DNA of 31,518 nt from assembly GCA_020027365.1 (NCBI GenBank), contig JAHRAJ010000081.1, positions 1 to 31,518 on the forward strand, written 5' to 3'. Shown piece after piece: positions 21,453-29,844 of this stretch. Each line of letters begins with the position of its first letter. The first letter of the stretch is position 1. The notes under the pieces are model-generated. The model was not told where the DNA came from. It was given only the letters and a program-made list of their open reading frames with translations, and did not search any database. This DNA comes from Cenarchaeum sp. Lineage in GTDB: Archaea; Thermoproteota; Nitrososphaeria; Nitrososphaerales; Nitrosopumilaceae. Position numbers and translations under genes: made by a program.

Positions 21453-23798
21453 CTAGCGTTCCTCTAGCACAAACTCGGCACTGCTTGACTCGACCCTGTC
21501 CGTGGCTGTTATGTTGTATGTGCCAAACGGAAGATCCCTGGGCACCGGCCACTTGCCGATGGATCCTCCGTCCCCTCCGGTCGGAATTCGTATGATCTCG
21601 CCGACCTGCTTGCCCTCGCTGCTCGTGATGTTTATGGACACCTCGTTTCTTGCATTAAACACCACAAAGTTGACAATCTTGCCGGCCGCCGGGGTCTCCT
21701 CCACCTTTTCAAACACGACCTGGAGGCCCTCCTGTATGACCGCTGGCACCTCCAGATCCGTGGACTCGGAGCTTCCTCCGCTGGTTACCCTGATCTTCCA
21801 TATCCCGGTGCCTGCGTCGCTGGGAATCCTAAACGACCCGTCTGAAATCGTGCCCTTTTTGTTGGTAAACGTCTCCTTTTCTTTAACCACCTTGCCGTTT
21901 GGATCGATCAGCTGTATTGTGATGAGTATGTTGGAACCGGCCTCTCCGAGCACCAGGATGGGATCGTTTGCCTTGTAGGTGTTCTTGGTAGTCCCGACCT
22001 CGATGGTGCCCGATCCGACCTGCAACCCAATCGAGAACATGACCGACGTCTTTGTGTTTGCCCTGCTCAAAACCAACGTATACACGCCGGACGAGTAATC
22101 CGTCAGGTCTAGGTTGTATGTCAGCTTTCCATCGGATCCCAGCGCCACGTGGTTGTCTGCAAACTTTTCCACATCCGACTGGTCTATCACAAACGCCGAC
22201 AGGACTGCGGAATCCGGACCGTCTATGCTGACCACGGGAACCTCGCCCCTCTTGTAGTTTATCTTGTCCATCTTTGCCACTATGTGATCCTTTGGAAGCT
22301 CGCCTAGCCCGACTAGGACCGTCCTGGTCTGCTTCTCGTGGGCCACGGTGATCACATACGTTCCCTCCTGGGAAGACTGCTCGGTCTCAAAGGAAAACTC
22401 TACGCTCCCCGACTCGTCCGCCTGCTTCACGTCGGAAAATATCTCATTCCCGTGCGGGTTTTTCATCATAAACTCCACCAGTCCCTTCGGCGTTGCCGTG
22501 GCCCGAAACACCATCGTCTCGCCGGGATCGTATTTTGGGGTGATCGACCGTGCCTCAAATCCCCTGGATTCATCAACGGTCCACTGGATGCGGGCCGTGC
22601 CGCCGCCCCCCGCATCCACGACCGCGCTGTATGCGCCGGGGGCGGCGTCCCTGGCTATGTGCGCCCTAAACGCCCAGCTGCCGTCGTCACTGTGGACCGG
22701 CTTGGCCGTCACGACGTTTTGGTCGGGCCCGACAATCTTTACCGTAATCGTGGTCGACGGTGCGGCCGTTCCCGTAATGTCCACCGGATCGCCCCTGCCG
22801 ACCCCGGCCGGTACGTCGTTTACCGCGAGGGCGACGGTCTTCTTCGACTCTGCCCTGCTCTCCTTTTCACCCACATTGATGCCGACCTCCTTGCGCCCGC
22901 CCCCAGAATCCGTGACCGCAAAGTTGACCCTGTCGGCCCCAGCACCCTCGGGGATTTGGTGGGTTGTGACGAAATTGCCGCCCGGGTCTGTCCTAAGCCC
23001 GGTCGGCCCCGCCCCGCCAATCTGAAGCTCTAGCTCCGTGTCTGGCGCAAAACCCACGCCTGCAACCCTCACCCTGTCGCCGGCCTTGGGGTTGTCCGGT
23101 ATTATCCTGAGCACCGAGGTCTCAAAAATCCCGCCCGTTGTCTGGGGTGGCGTGGAAGGGGGCGGCGGCGGGGGCGGCGCGATTCCACCGTCTGGACCGT
23201 CACCTGGGGGGGGCCGGAACGGCGGGGGCATCGGCCGGTCTTTGAGATCCTCCGGCTCGGACAGCCCTATCCCAAGCTCATTGCCGGACACGCCAAACAC
23301 CTTCCAGCCGATCACCGTCACCGGGCCGTCTGCGACCAGCCCAAACTTTGCCGCCCCGCCGTGTTCCACCGGCGTCTCCGTCGTGAATATGGCCACCCCT
23401 GCCGAGTTTTTTGTACCCGTCCATCCCCTGCTGCTCTTGAACGACTCGAGGCCGTCGGCACCAACGTCTGGCAACCACACCCTGATCTCCCCGATCGCAT
23501 TCGTCCCGGCCGCGCCGCCGCCCAGGCTGTTTTCAAACTCTATGACATACGTGGTACCAAACCCCGTACTCCTGACCGCAACCTCCCCCGAGGACTGTGC
23601 GCCGGCCTCTGACGACGATGATGACAACAACAGCAACGACGATAAAACCAAAGCCGCGACCGTAACACAAACCGTGGAAAATGCCGCGCGCCCGGCCCCG
23701 CCTGACACCCCCGTCCAAACCTTCGTCCCGGCCATCACCAAACCCACGCCTCTGACATCCTGCCGCGCGTTCGTATTTCTTTGTTGTGTGTTTTTCAT
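21453..23798 (-). CDS. Large secreted Ig-like/beta-sandwich protein
   Basis: A 781-residue exported protein. A long N-terminus with a hydrophobic segment (FSTVCVTVAALVLSSLLLL, about residues 42-60) looks like a signal peptide or anchor. An ATG at about 23735 would give a more normal signal length. A beta-rich domain (about 70-190) and a Pro-rich hinge (about 190-225, with runs of 7 Pro) follow. Then come about five or six Ig-like/macroglobulin-type repeats: DKINYKRGEVPVVSIDGP, TKNTYKANDPILVLGEAG, ITPKYDPGETMVFRATATP. There is no C-terminal membrane helix and no Cys in the repeats. It is probably a cell-surface or extracellular protein. It lies 21 bp downstream of the OLD-type ATPase gene on the same strand. 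Confidence 0.8.
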   Translation of the reverse strand: MKNTQQRNTNARQDVRGVGLVMAGTKVWTGVSGGAGRAAFSTVCVTVAALVLSSLLLLSSSSSEAGAQSSGEVAVRSTGFGTTYVIEFENSLGGGAAGTNAIGEIRVWLPDVGADGLESFKSSRGWTGTKNSAGVAIFTTETPVEHGGAAKFGLVADGPVTVIGWKVFGVSGNELGIGLSEPEDLKDRPMPPPFRPPPGDGPDGGIAPPPPPPPSTPPQTTGGIFETSVLRIIPDNPKAGDRVRVAGVGFAPDTELELQIGGAGPTGLRTDPGGNFVTTHQIPEGAGADRVNFAVTDSGGGRKEVGINVGEKESRAESKKTVALAVNDVPAGVGRGDPVDITGTAAPSTTITVKIVGPDQNVVTAKPVHSDDGSWAFRAHIARDAAPGAYSAVVDAGGGGTARIQWTVDESRGFEARSITPKYDPGETMVFRATATPKGLVEFMMKNPHGNEIFSDVKQADESGSVEFSFETEQSSQEGTYVITVAHEKQTRTVLVGLGELPKDHIVAKMDKINYKRGEVPVVSIDGPDSAVLSAFVIDQSDVEKFADNHVALGSDGKLTYNLDLTDYSSGVYTLVLSRANTKTSVMFSIGLQVGSGTIEVGTTKNTYKANDPILVLGEAGSNILITIQLIDPNGKVVKEKETFTNKKGTISDGSFRIPSDAGTGIWKIRVTSGGSSESTDLEVPAVIQEGLQVVFEKVEETPAAGKIVNFVVFNARNEVSINITSSEGKQVGEIIRIPTGGDGGSIGKWPVPRDLPFGTYNITATDRVESSSAEFVLEER

Positions 23799-23819
23799 GC
23801 GCAACCCTCTTATCCTTGT

Positions 23820-25964
23820 CTAGGGCCTCCGGCCCTGGCCTCCCCGCCGCCTATCGCCCCCGCCGCCACCCGCACCGTCCCCCTCCTCGTCACTTGCCAT
23901 GTTGTTCTCATACTGGCGAATCCTCTCTGCAATCAGCCTGTATAGCGACCTAAACCTGTCCTTGGTCTTGTCGGACAAAAAGCTGGTCTGACCAAGCGCG
24001 ATCTTTTCGCATATGTACCTCGTAATCTCCTCGTTTTCAAATTTCCCCCACCCGTCATCCTGGTGGTTGTCCCACACCTCGTCGAGGCTGGCCAGAATCC
24101 CGCGGCCGTCCCTTTGATCTGCGGACGCGGCGGCAACCTCGTCCTCGTCGATCTTGGAATACCCCTCGGCCCTCAGCTTGATCTCGTAGGTCTGGTTTAC
24201 CGCGTGCAGGTAATCTGCCGGCACGATATAGTCCTCCATCGACTCTAGCGTCATCCCGTCCCTTTCGAAGAATATGGTCTGGAACCTTGAAAACCCGTTT
24301 GCCTCGAGCTGGGCGGATATCTGCCTAGACTCGTCCGTGTTGTCCATCAGTATGAACGTCCTGTACCCGTGATTCCTGTAGAATATGGCCAGTGCCAGCA
24401 CGGAGTTTTTGCTGTGGGCCGTCACTACGTTGAGGGGGTTCATCGATATGTTGGGATCCTGCAAAAACCTGTCAAACGCGTTTAGGTACATCGAGTCTGA
24501 CATGGTCTCTACTATGATCACCGGCCTCGAGTTGGTCCCGATCTCCCTGTCCGTCATGGCCTCCACGTTGCCCCTGGACAGCCCGTACAGGATGGGCGTC
24601 AGCGTCTTGTCGTCTGCATTCCAGTAGTCGTAGAATATCCTGCTCAGGTGCTTGCGCTTGTCCAGCTCCACCACCAGCAGGTTCCCCGGGGTATAGTCAA
24701 AGATCATGAACGGCGAGTGTGTCGCGTACAGCACCTGGTTTGATCCCGCCAGATCCTTTAGCAGGTCTGATATTCCCATCTGCTGTGTCGGGTGCGGGTT
24801 GCGCGCCGGCTCGTCGAGCAACAGTATGGCCTCCTTTAGCTCGGCGCGCTGCGTCTCTGCCGCAAAGTTTACGATGAACGAAAACGTCCACTTGAACCCC
24901 TCGGCCCTCCGGTTGAGCAGGCCGGCGTTTGTAATGGTCCCGTCCCGGTGCACGTTGGATATCACCACGCTCATGTTGTTGCCCGGGTTGTACCTGAGAT
25001 CCACGTGTATGGGATCGCCCTTCCACGCCGGGTTGAGCCTTCTGGTAAGCCGCGTGCTGGCCGTGTGCAGGTACTTTATCATCTTGGATGGGCTGTCCCC
25101 GATCGACTCTAGCTCTGGCACGTCAAGCTCTGCTAGATAAAACAGGTTTCTGACAGTCTCGGCCTTGTCAAACTCTTCGACAAACTCTATGGCGTTGGGC
25201 CTGTGCACCGGCGAGCCCCTGGAAAACTCGTTGAGGTTTATGTTGCCGTAGATCTTCTTATAGTCTGAAAAGTATACAAACCTTGGATGTATCTCGGCCT
25301 CGATAAAGTTCTCCAGCATGTTTCTCTCGGTCCTGCCGGTAAGCAGGACCGCAAACCTGTTGTCCGGATCGCGGTAAATCTTCTCCCACTCGGCCACAAC
25401 CTGGGGATCCTGCATGGCCACCACGTGGAATTTGTTGCTGAATTCGGCCATCTCGCCGTCAAACTCCTCCTCGGTCCGGGGGGGTCCTCCCTCGAAAAAC
25501 CCGATGTCAAGCTGGATCCGCAGGTGGTTGGGTATGGTGTCCAGAAACTCCTTGATCTTGCCGCAAAAGTTCTCCCACGAGTTTAGCGCGCCGTCCTCCT
25601 CGTCTCCAATCTCTGCACCGACAAACTCGTACTGCACCTTGGGTTCCTTGTTAGTCCTGTACAGTCTGATGTTCTTGATGTCCGGTATTCTCGGAAACCT
25701 GTCCTGGATTATGCTGCGCTCGTTGTCGTTCAGCTCAAACTCGCCCTCTGCCAGCCGTATCTCGCCCTTTAACTCGTCGGTCATCTCGTCGCACAGGTCG
25801 AGGTCGGACACCCGCTCGTCCTTGTTGAGCAGAGTCAGGGCCTGCAGGATTGTGGTCTTTCCGCTTTCGTTACGTCCCACAAACGCGGCAAGATCCCCGA
25901 CGTTGATCTCTCCCGAATCGTGTATGCACCGATAAGCTCGGACTCTGAATTTTCTGAGTCGCAT
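23820..25964 (-). CDS. OLD-family ATPase with Toprim-like domain
   Basis: A 714-residue protein of the OLD (overcoming lysogenization defect) type: ABC-like ATPase plus Toprim domain. The N-terminus MRLRKFRVRAYRCIHDSGEI leads to Walker A GRNESGKTT (residues 30-38). A coiled/helical arm follows. Walker B is ILLLDEPARNPHP (about 378-390), with switch His in YATHSPFMI. The Toprim-like region has VIIVETMSDSMYL (about 480) and FILMDNTDES (about 540). Canonical OLD has E-G-x-x-D and D-N-D-x-x-G, so the second metal motif is atypical. The C-terminus is Gly/Arg-rich (GGGGGDRRRGGQGRRP). OLD proteins are DNA nucleases, some in phage defence. Role here unknown. The start has a TATA patch 26 nt upstream. 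Confidence 0.85.
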   Translation of the reverse strand: MRLRKFRVRAYRCIHDSGEINVGDLAAFVGRNESGKTTILQALTLLNKDERVSDLDLCDEMTDELKGEIRLAEGEFELNDNERSIIQDRFPRIPDIKNIRLYRTNKEPKVQYEFVGAEIGDEEDGALNSWENFCGKIKEFLDTIPNHLRIQLDIGFFEGGPPRTEEEFDGEMAEFSNKFHVVAMQDPQVVAEWEKIYRDPDNRFAVLLTGRTERNMLENFIEAEIHPRFVYFSDYKKIYGNINLNEFSRGSPVHRPNAIEFVEEFDKAETVRNLFYLAELDVPELESIGDSPSKMIKYLHTASTRLTRRLNPAWKGDPIHVDLRYNPGNNMSVVISNVHRDGTITNAGLLNRRAEGFKWTFSFIVNFAAETQRAELKEAILLLDEPARNPHPTQQMGISDLLKDLAGSNQVLYATHSPFMIFDYTPGNLLVVELDKRKHLSRIFYDYWNADDKTLTPILYGLSRGNVEAMTDREIGTNSRPVIIVETMSDSMYLNAFDRFLQDPNISMNPLNVVTAHSKNSVLALAIFYRNHGYRTFILMDNTDESRQISAQLEANGFSRFQTIFFERDGMTLESMEDYIVPADYLHAVNQTYEIKLRAEGYSKIDEDEVAAASADQRDGRGILASLDEVWDNHQDDGWGKFENEEITRYICEKIALGQTSFLSDKTKDRFRSLYRLIAERIRQYENNMASDEEGDGAGGGGGDRRRGGQGRRP

Positions 25965-25985
25965 TTAACAATATTTGGACGGCTA

Positions 25986-25995
25986 CGATTTAACT
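25986..25995 (-). promoter_or_regulatory. TATA-like promoter of the OLD ATPase gene
   Basis: On the minus strand AGTTAAATCG is centred about 26 nt upstream of the ATG at 25964. The 118-bp gap to the divergent gene is notably A/T-rich compared with the rest of the window. Confidence 0.45.
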
Positions 25996-26050
25996 CATTC
26001 GTCACAATAAATCGACAAAACAGACAAACATCCCAACCAAATCTGCCAAA

Positions 26051-26060
26051 TAGATATATT
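26051..26060 (+). promoter_or_regulatory. TATA box of the 26083-28621 operon
   Basis: tagatatatt is a strong TATA match centred about 27 nt before the ATG at 26083. It would drive the three coupled genes downstream. Confidence 0.6.
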
Positions 26061-26082
26061 GGTTTTGTCATGACCAAACCCC

Positions 26083-26592
26083 ATGGCGCGCCGGACAGCA
26101 TACCTCGTATTTCTCATACCCGTGATGATCTCCGTACCTGTCGCCGCATACGTTTTGGCCGACATCGTCCAGCAGCCCGGCAGGCATCTGGACATGTCCG
26201 TTGCGGTCCTTGGGGGCGGGGGAGGAGGAGGGGGAGGCGGCGGCGGGAATGGCGGACACCGCGCGCCCATAATCGACTTTGTGGATCCCCCGCCGGTCCA
26301 CCCGCTGGGTGATCCCATGACGGTCAGGGCCCGCATATCTGATACCGCGTTTGACTGCGGCGATGCATACATCACGATATACGACTCTTCGGGCAAGGCC
26401 GTGGTACAAAACGCGTTCTTTGACCAGTGCTTTGTCGCCAAAGGGGTTCCGTACACGATTCCGGTAGGGGGCGAGTTTTCCGAATCCGTCCCCGAGGAAG
26501 GAAGGTACAAGATCGTACTGGACCTGCTTGACAGCAAGCAAAGGTATACAGAGTCGGCCTTTGTAACGGTGGATGTGAAAAGGGGTCTGTGA
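26083..26592 (+). CDS. Membrane-anchored beta-sandwich protein with poly-Gly hinge
   Basis: A 169-residue protein. One hydrophobic N-terminal segment (about residues 7-28) is followed by a run of 12 Gly at about 44-55. The outer domain is beta-rich (IIDFVDPPPVHPLGDPMTVRARISD, then AYITIYDSSGKAVVQNAF and GRYKIVLDLLD), with one Cys pair (Cys92 and Cys105). It is probably extracytoplasmic and Ig-like. I recognise no family. Its TGA overlaps the ATG of the TFE-beta-like gene by one base, an unexpected pairing of a surface protein with a transcription factor. Confidence 0.75.
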   Translation: MARRTAYLVFLIPVMISVPVAAYVLADIVQQPGRHLDMSVAVLGGGGGGGGGGGGNGGHRAPIIDFVDPPPVHPLGDPMTVRARISDTAFDCGDAYITIYDSSGKAVVQNAFFDQCFVAKGVPYTIPVGGEFSESVPEEGRYKIVLDLLDSKQRYTESAFVTVDVKRGL

Positions 26593-28031
26593 TGAATATG
26601 GCGAAGAAAAAGCAGTCTGCATACGAAGAGTACGTGGCTACAAAAAAAGAGATAGAGGCGCTGCGCAAAAAAGTGATGATACTGGACCAACATGCTGTGC
26701 CAAGACCCGTCCAGAAAAAGGCGGCCGGAGGCGGCGGCGGGACGTCACACAAGACCGGTGCAAAAAAGTTGCCTGCAAAACAGCAGCCTGTACCAAACGA
26801 CAAGCCAAGCAAGCCAAGCAAGCCAAGCAAGCAAAGCAAGCAAAGCAAACCCGATAAGCAAAGCAAGCAAAGCAAGCAAAGCAAACCCGATAAGCAAAGC
26901 AAGCCAAGCAAACCCGATAAGCCAAGCAAACCCGATAAGCCAAGCAAGCCAGGCAAGGAAAAGAAACGACCGGCGGCAGTGACACCGGCCCAGCCGTCCG
27001 GCAGCAGCGGAGGTGCCACCAAGACCGCGGGAGGATCTAAACCGCTACCACAACAGCCTTCAAAAAAAGGAACTGAACAAAAAAAGGGGGGTGCAATGAC
27101 CGGCGGCGATGTCAAAAAAAGGACGCCCAAGCAAATCGAGCGGGATTTACAGCTAAAGAAAAACCGGCTGGAGCGCGAAAAGATGGAGAGGCAAAGGCGG
27201 CTGGAGCGCGAAAAGATGGAGAGGCAAAGGCGGATGGAACGGGTGTTAAAGCAAAGGGAGCTCAAGAAAAAGCGGCTGGAGCGCGAACGGGATTTAAAGA
27301 AAAGGAGACTGGAGCGCGAAAAACTGGAGAGGCAAAGGCGGATGGAGCGCGAAAAACTGGAGAGGCAAAAGCGGCTGGAACGGGTGTTAAAGCAAAGGGA
27401 GCTCAAGAAAAAGCGGCTGGAGCGCGAACGTGAGCTCAAGAAAAAGCGGCTGGAGCGCGAACGTGAGCTCAAGAAAAAGCGGCTGGAGCGCGAACGGCTG
27501 GAGAGGCAAAAGCGGCTACTTCCCAAAAAGCTTACCAAGGCCGAGCAAAAAAGACTTGACGAAGAGCGGGCAGAGGCCAAAAGAAGGGCCGAATGGACGC
27601 TTGAGGACGAGCTTGAGGAGCAGCTAACCAAGGAGGAGATTGAAAACTTTCGCATAGAAAAAACTGACATGGAAAAGCTCATCAACAAGGTGAGCGAGAT
27701 TGTGGCCACCTTTGCACTAAAGGGGATACCGCAGACCGATCTGTGGAAGAAACTAAAACTGTCAAACCGTGACGGCTCGCGTCTGGCGCTAAAACTGGAG
27801 CGGATGGGGATTATAACCCGTGAAAAAATACTCGAAAAGGGCCGGTGGACCTACAAACTGATCATCAAAAAAACCCCCATAAGCACAGTCTCGATCGAAA
27901 ACGCCCCCTGCCTGGTCTGCGATGTGGAGCAAAAGTGCTCCCTGGACGGGGAGATTAGCCCTAGGAACTGCCAGCTGATTGAGGACTGGGTCGTGGTCGG
28001 GTTGAAGAGAAAAAGGCCATCGGAACAATGA
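26592..28031 (+). CDS. TFE-beta/RPC34-like winged-helix, Fe-S protein with giant low-complexity N-terminus
   Basis: A 479-residue protein in four parts. Residues 1-35: a helix (EEYVATKKEIEALRKKV). Residues 70-122: a KPSK/KQSK/KPDK tract. Residues about 178-330: a highly charged KRLERE helix array. The C-terminus has a winged helix (about 355-430: EKLINKVSEIVATFALKGIPQTDLWKKLK, then DGSRLALKLERMGIITR) and a four-Cys end, Cys440-x2-Cys443-x5-Cys449-x10-Cys460 in CSLDGEISPRNC, then LIEDWV. This end resembles the Fe-S tail of RNA polymerase III subunit RPC34/39 and of archaeal TFE-beta, which helps open promoters. The assignment is by motif. TFE-beta is usually much shorter; the N-terminal 340 residues are additional. 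The final ATGA overlaps the next gene. Confidence 0.72.
   Translation: MNMAKKKQSAYEEYVATKKEIEALRKKVMILDQHAVPRPVQKKAAGGGGGTSHKTGAKKLPAKQQPVPNDKPSKPSKPSKQSKQSKPDKQSKQSKQSKPDKQSKPSKPDKPSKPDKPSKPGKEKKRPAAVTPAQPSGSSGGATKTAGGSKPLPQQPSKKGTEQKKGGAMTGGDVKKRTPKQIERDLQLKKNRLEREKMERQRRLEREKMERQRRMERVLKQRELKKKRLERERDLKKRRLEREKLERQRRMEREKLERQKRLERVLKQRELKKKRLERERELKKKRLERERELKKKRLERERLERQKRLLPKKLTKAEQKRLDEERAEAKRRAEWTLEDELEEQLTKEEIENFRIEKTDMEKLINKVSEIVATFALKGIPQTDLWKKLKLSNRDGSRLALKLERMGIITREKILEKGRWTYKLIIKKTPISTVSIENAPCLVCDVEQKCSLDGEISPRNCQLIEDWVVVGLKRKRPSEQ
26799..26957 (+). repeat. Lys-Ser-Pro/Gln codon repeats
   Basis: In-frame 9- to 12-base units such as aagccaagc, aagcaaagc and aaacccgat are tandemly repeated and encode KPS, KQS and KPD. 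They recur with variation through 53 codons. They are coding, not CRISPR: unit length and spacing do not fit, and there are no spacers. Confidence 0.85.
27123..27581 (+). repeat. KRLERE coiled-coil codon repeats
   Basis: Tandem in-frame units such as cggctggagcgcgaa are repeated about a dozen times with longer blocks. For instance ggagctcaagaaaaagcgg recurs near 27258, 27398, 27431 and 27464. They encode a single long Lys/Arg/Glu helix. Near-identity of the copies indicates recent expansion. Confidence 0.85.
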
Positions 28032-28621
28032 GGCTGCACGAGGCCCGTCGCGATCACTACCGGCGGCTGGCGAGGGAGCAGGGCTTTCGGAGCAGGGCCG
28101 CATACAAGCTAAAGGAGCTTAACAAGTCGTACCGGCTCATCGGCCCCGGATTCCGCGTCCTTGATCTTGGGTGCGCGCCGGGGGGGTGGACGCAGGTCGC
28201 AACAAACCTGGTTGGAAATCAGGGGATGGTGTTGGGGGTGGACAAGTCGTATGTCGAGGAGATCGAGGGGGCGGGATTCCTGCGCGAGGACATCTCCGAT
28301 GAGGGCATATCGGATGAAATCATGGAGTACTTTGGCAGAAAGGTGGATGCCATGATATGCGACATGTCTCCGCAGGTCACGGGAAACTGGTCTGTCGATC
28401 ACGCCATTCAGATATCGCTGAATTACGACTGCGTCCGAATAATGAACCGCGTCCTTGGATTCAAGGGAAACGCGTTGTTCAAGGTGTTTGACGGCGAATA
28501 CTCTTCGGAGTTTCGTGATTTTTTGAGAAAAAAGTTTGCACGGATAAAGATCACAAAGCCCAAGGCCAGCCGCAAGCCAAGCAGCGAACTATACTTTGTA
28601 TGTATGGGATATCTCGGCTAG
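28028..28621 (+). CDS. rlmE: FtsJ/RlmE-type 2'-O-ribose methyltransferase
   Basis: A 197-residue SAM-dependent rRNA methyltransferase of the RrmJ/FtsJ family, predicted to modify the 23S A-loop uridine. RSRAAYKLKEL (Lys27), VLDLGCAPGGWTQVA (SAM loop, 44-58), MICDMSPQVTG (Asp112), FKVFDG (Lys152) and SSELYFVC (Glu187) give the full K-D-K-E catalytic set. Length fits the archaeal form. Its ATG overlaps the TFE-beta-like stop (ATGA), so it should be translated from the same message. The 3' end overlaps the convergent Trm1 gene by 4 bp. Confidence 0.94.
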   Translation: MRLHEARRDHYRRLAREQGFRSRAAYKLKELNKSYRLIGPGFRVLDLGCAPGGWTQVATNLVGNQGMVLGVDKSYVEEIEGAGFLREDISDEGISDEIMEYFGRKVDAMICDMSPQVTGNWSVDHAIQISLNYDCVRIMNRVLGFKGNALFKVFDGEYSSEFRDFLRKKFARIKITKPKASRKPSSELYFVCMGYLG

Positions 28622-29793
28622 GATCCAAATATGGCCGCAATGTCGGCGGGTGCGGCATCGGTCCTGAAACCCGTTGGGTCAAGCGATGTCGCGCTTGCGG
28701 CATATCCTGCACCCTGCAGCCTCTTGACCGCCACCTCCATCTTGATCGGTGACGATCCCATCCTTGCGGCAATCTCGTCTAGCGTATAGTATGCGGCGGG
28801 CATCCCTGCCTCTGATTCGGCGACGGCCAGCAGCCTGGCACACCGCCTGTCCAGTCCGTCAAGGCCGGCAAGCGCCCCCTGCATGTCCCGTACAAATCCT
28901 GCATCAAACAATTCCCCCGTCCACAGGGGGCCTGCCAGCTCTGCTTTGGCGCCGCACACCCTGCACTCTGTGCGGTGCTCGTTTATGGCCTCTCTGTTCA
29001 GACACCCTCGGCAGTGAGCGATATAACCGGTGTTTTCACACTGGTCGGGCCTCCTATACATCCTGACAAACGCCCTGTAATAATGCATATCGCTTTCGAC
29101 AAACAGGGGGGCGATCTCCATGTCCATTCTGGCTGCTATGTGACGCATGCATCCCAAGACCAGTCTGATGGCCGTCTCGTTGCCGTACTTTGCACGGACC
29201 GGGACGCCTCCATACCTCCTCTTACATGCGTTTTGGAACAACCCGTTTAGCACCTGCAGATCCGTCGCTGTAACCGCCAGCATCCCACCATGCATGGTTG
29301 CCCGCATTGCACAGTCGATAAAGCGTGCCGGAGATCCAAACGGATCGATGTCTACTATGGCGGCCCTCTTGCCTCCCTCTGCAAAGTCGCTGCACAGCCT
29401 ACACGCCTCCCTGCCCGTCACGGTGATCGTCTTGCCCAACCCGTTGAGCGCAACCGATCTTTCAACAAGCCCCCGTGCATACCCGTTGAGATCGTTTATC
29501 ACCACGTTGGAGACGCCCGACTCGTTTGCCGCCCTCAGCCCCCTTGGACCCACCCCGGCCATGCAGTCGATCATGGTTATGGGCCCGTCAAACCCGCCCG
29601 CAAACGCCTTGTATGCGGCCACCGAGACGTCCCTGTTCATCCTGGCCTTTGGATTGAAAAACGCGGGATCCCTTGGGGGATCTCTGGAGGTCAGCGATTC
29701 GCGGGGTACTAGGATTCTGGTAACCCCCTCTGTAATCTCCGCCGTCTGGCCTCCGTCTCCTCCGACAACCTCCCCACCTCCGATCATTTGCAT
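28618..29793 (-). CDS. trm1: tRNA (guanine26-N2)-dimethyltransferase
   Basis: A 391-residue Trm1. It makes m2,2G at position 26 of tRNAs using SAM. FFNPKARMNRDVSVAAYKAF (N-terminal Trm1 block), MIDCMAGVGPRGLRAAN (SAM motif I), IVDIDPFGSPARFID (catalytic DPFG, residues 148-160) and AVTATDLQVLNG are seen. A zinc ribbon follows at about 265-300 (CENTGYIAHCRGC, then CRVCGAKAELAGPLWTG), and a winged-helix-like C-terminus (YTLDEIAARMGSSPIKMEVAVKRLQGAGY). Length is normal. ATG 29793 is 25 nt from an A/T patch shared with the divergent RNase HII gene. Confidence 0.95.
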   Translation of the reverse strand: MQMIGGGEVVGGDGGQTAEITEGVTRILVPRESLTSRDPPRDPAFFNPKARMNRDVSVAAYKAFAGGFDGPITMIDCMAGVGPRGLRAANESGVSNVVINDLNGYARGLVERSVALNGLGKTITVTGREACRLCSDFAEGGKRAAIVDIDPFGSPARFIDCAMRATMHGGMLAVTATDLQVLNGLFQNACKRRYGGVPVRAKYGNETAIRLVLGCMRHIAARMDMEIAPLFVESDMHYYRAFVRMYRRPDQCENTGYIAHCRGCLNREAINEHRTECRVCGAKAELAGPLWTGELFDAGFVRDMQGALAGLDGLDRRCARLLAVAESEAGMPAAYYTLDEIAARMGSSPIKMEVAVKRLQGAGYAASATSLDPTGFRTDAAPADIAAIFGS

Positions 29794-29813
29794 CTGTATT
29801 GTGCGGCTGCACC

Positions 29814-29823
29814 GTTTAATACC
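29814..29823. promoter_or_regulatory. Shared bidirectional TATA element of trm1 and rnhB
   Basis: gtttaatacc, read on either strand, is TATA-like (GTTTAATA / GGTATTAAAC). Its centre lies about 25 nt from the Trm1 ATG (29793) and about 27 nt from the RNase HII GTG (29845), so one patch may serve both genes. A second A/T patch at 29824-29831 is an alternative for rnhB. Confidence 0.5.
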
Positions 29824-29844
29824 TGTTTTATCCCGTCCGTGGTT

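Noticed and set aside
26800..26960. CRISPR-like short repeats
   Set aside because: Units are 9-12 bases, in frame and without spacers; they encode the KPSK tract.
26372..27709. 445-residue Ser/Leu/Phe-rich minus-strand ORF
   Set aside because: It is the antisense reading of the Lys/Glu/Arg repeats; composition is an artefact of the repeat codons.
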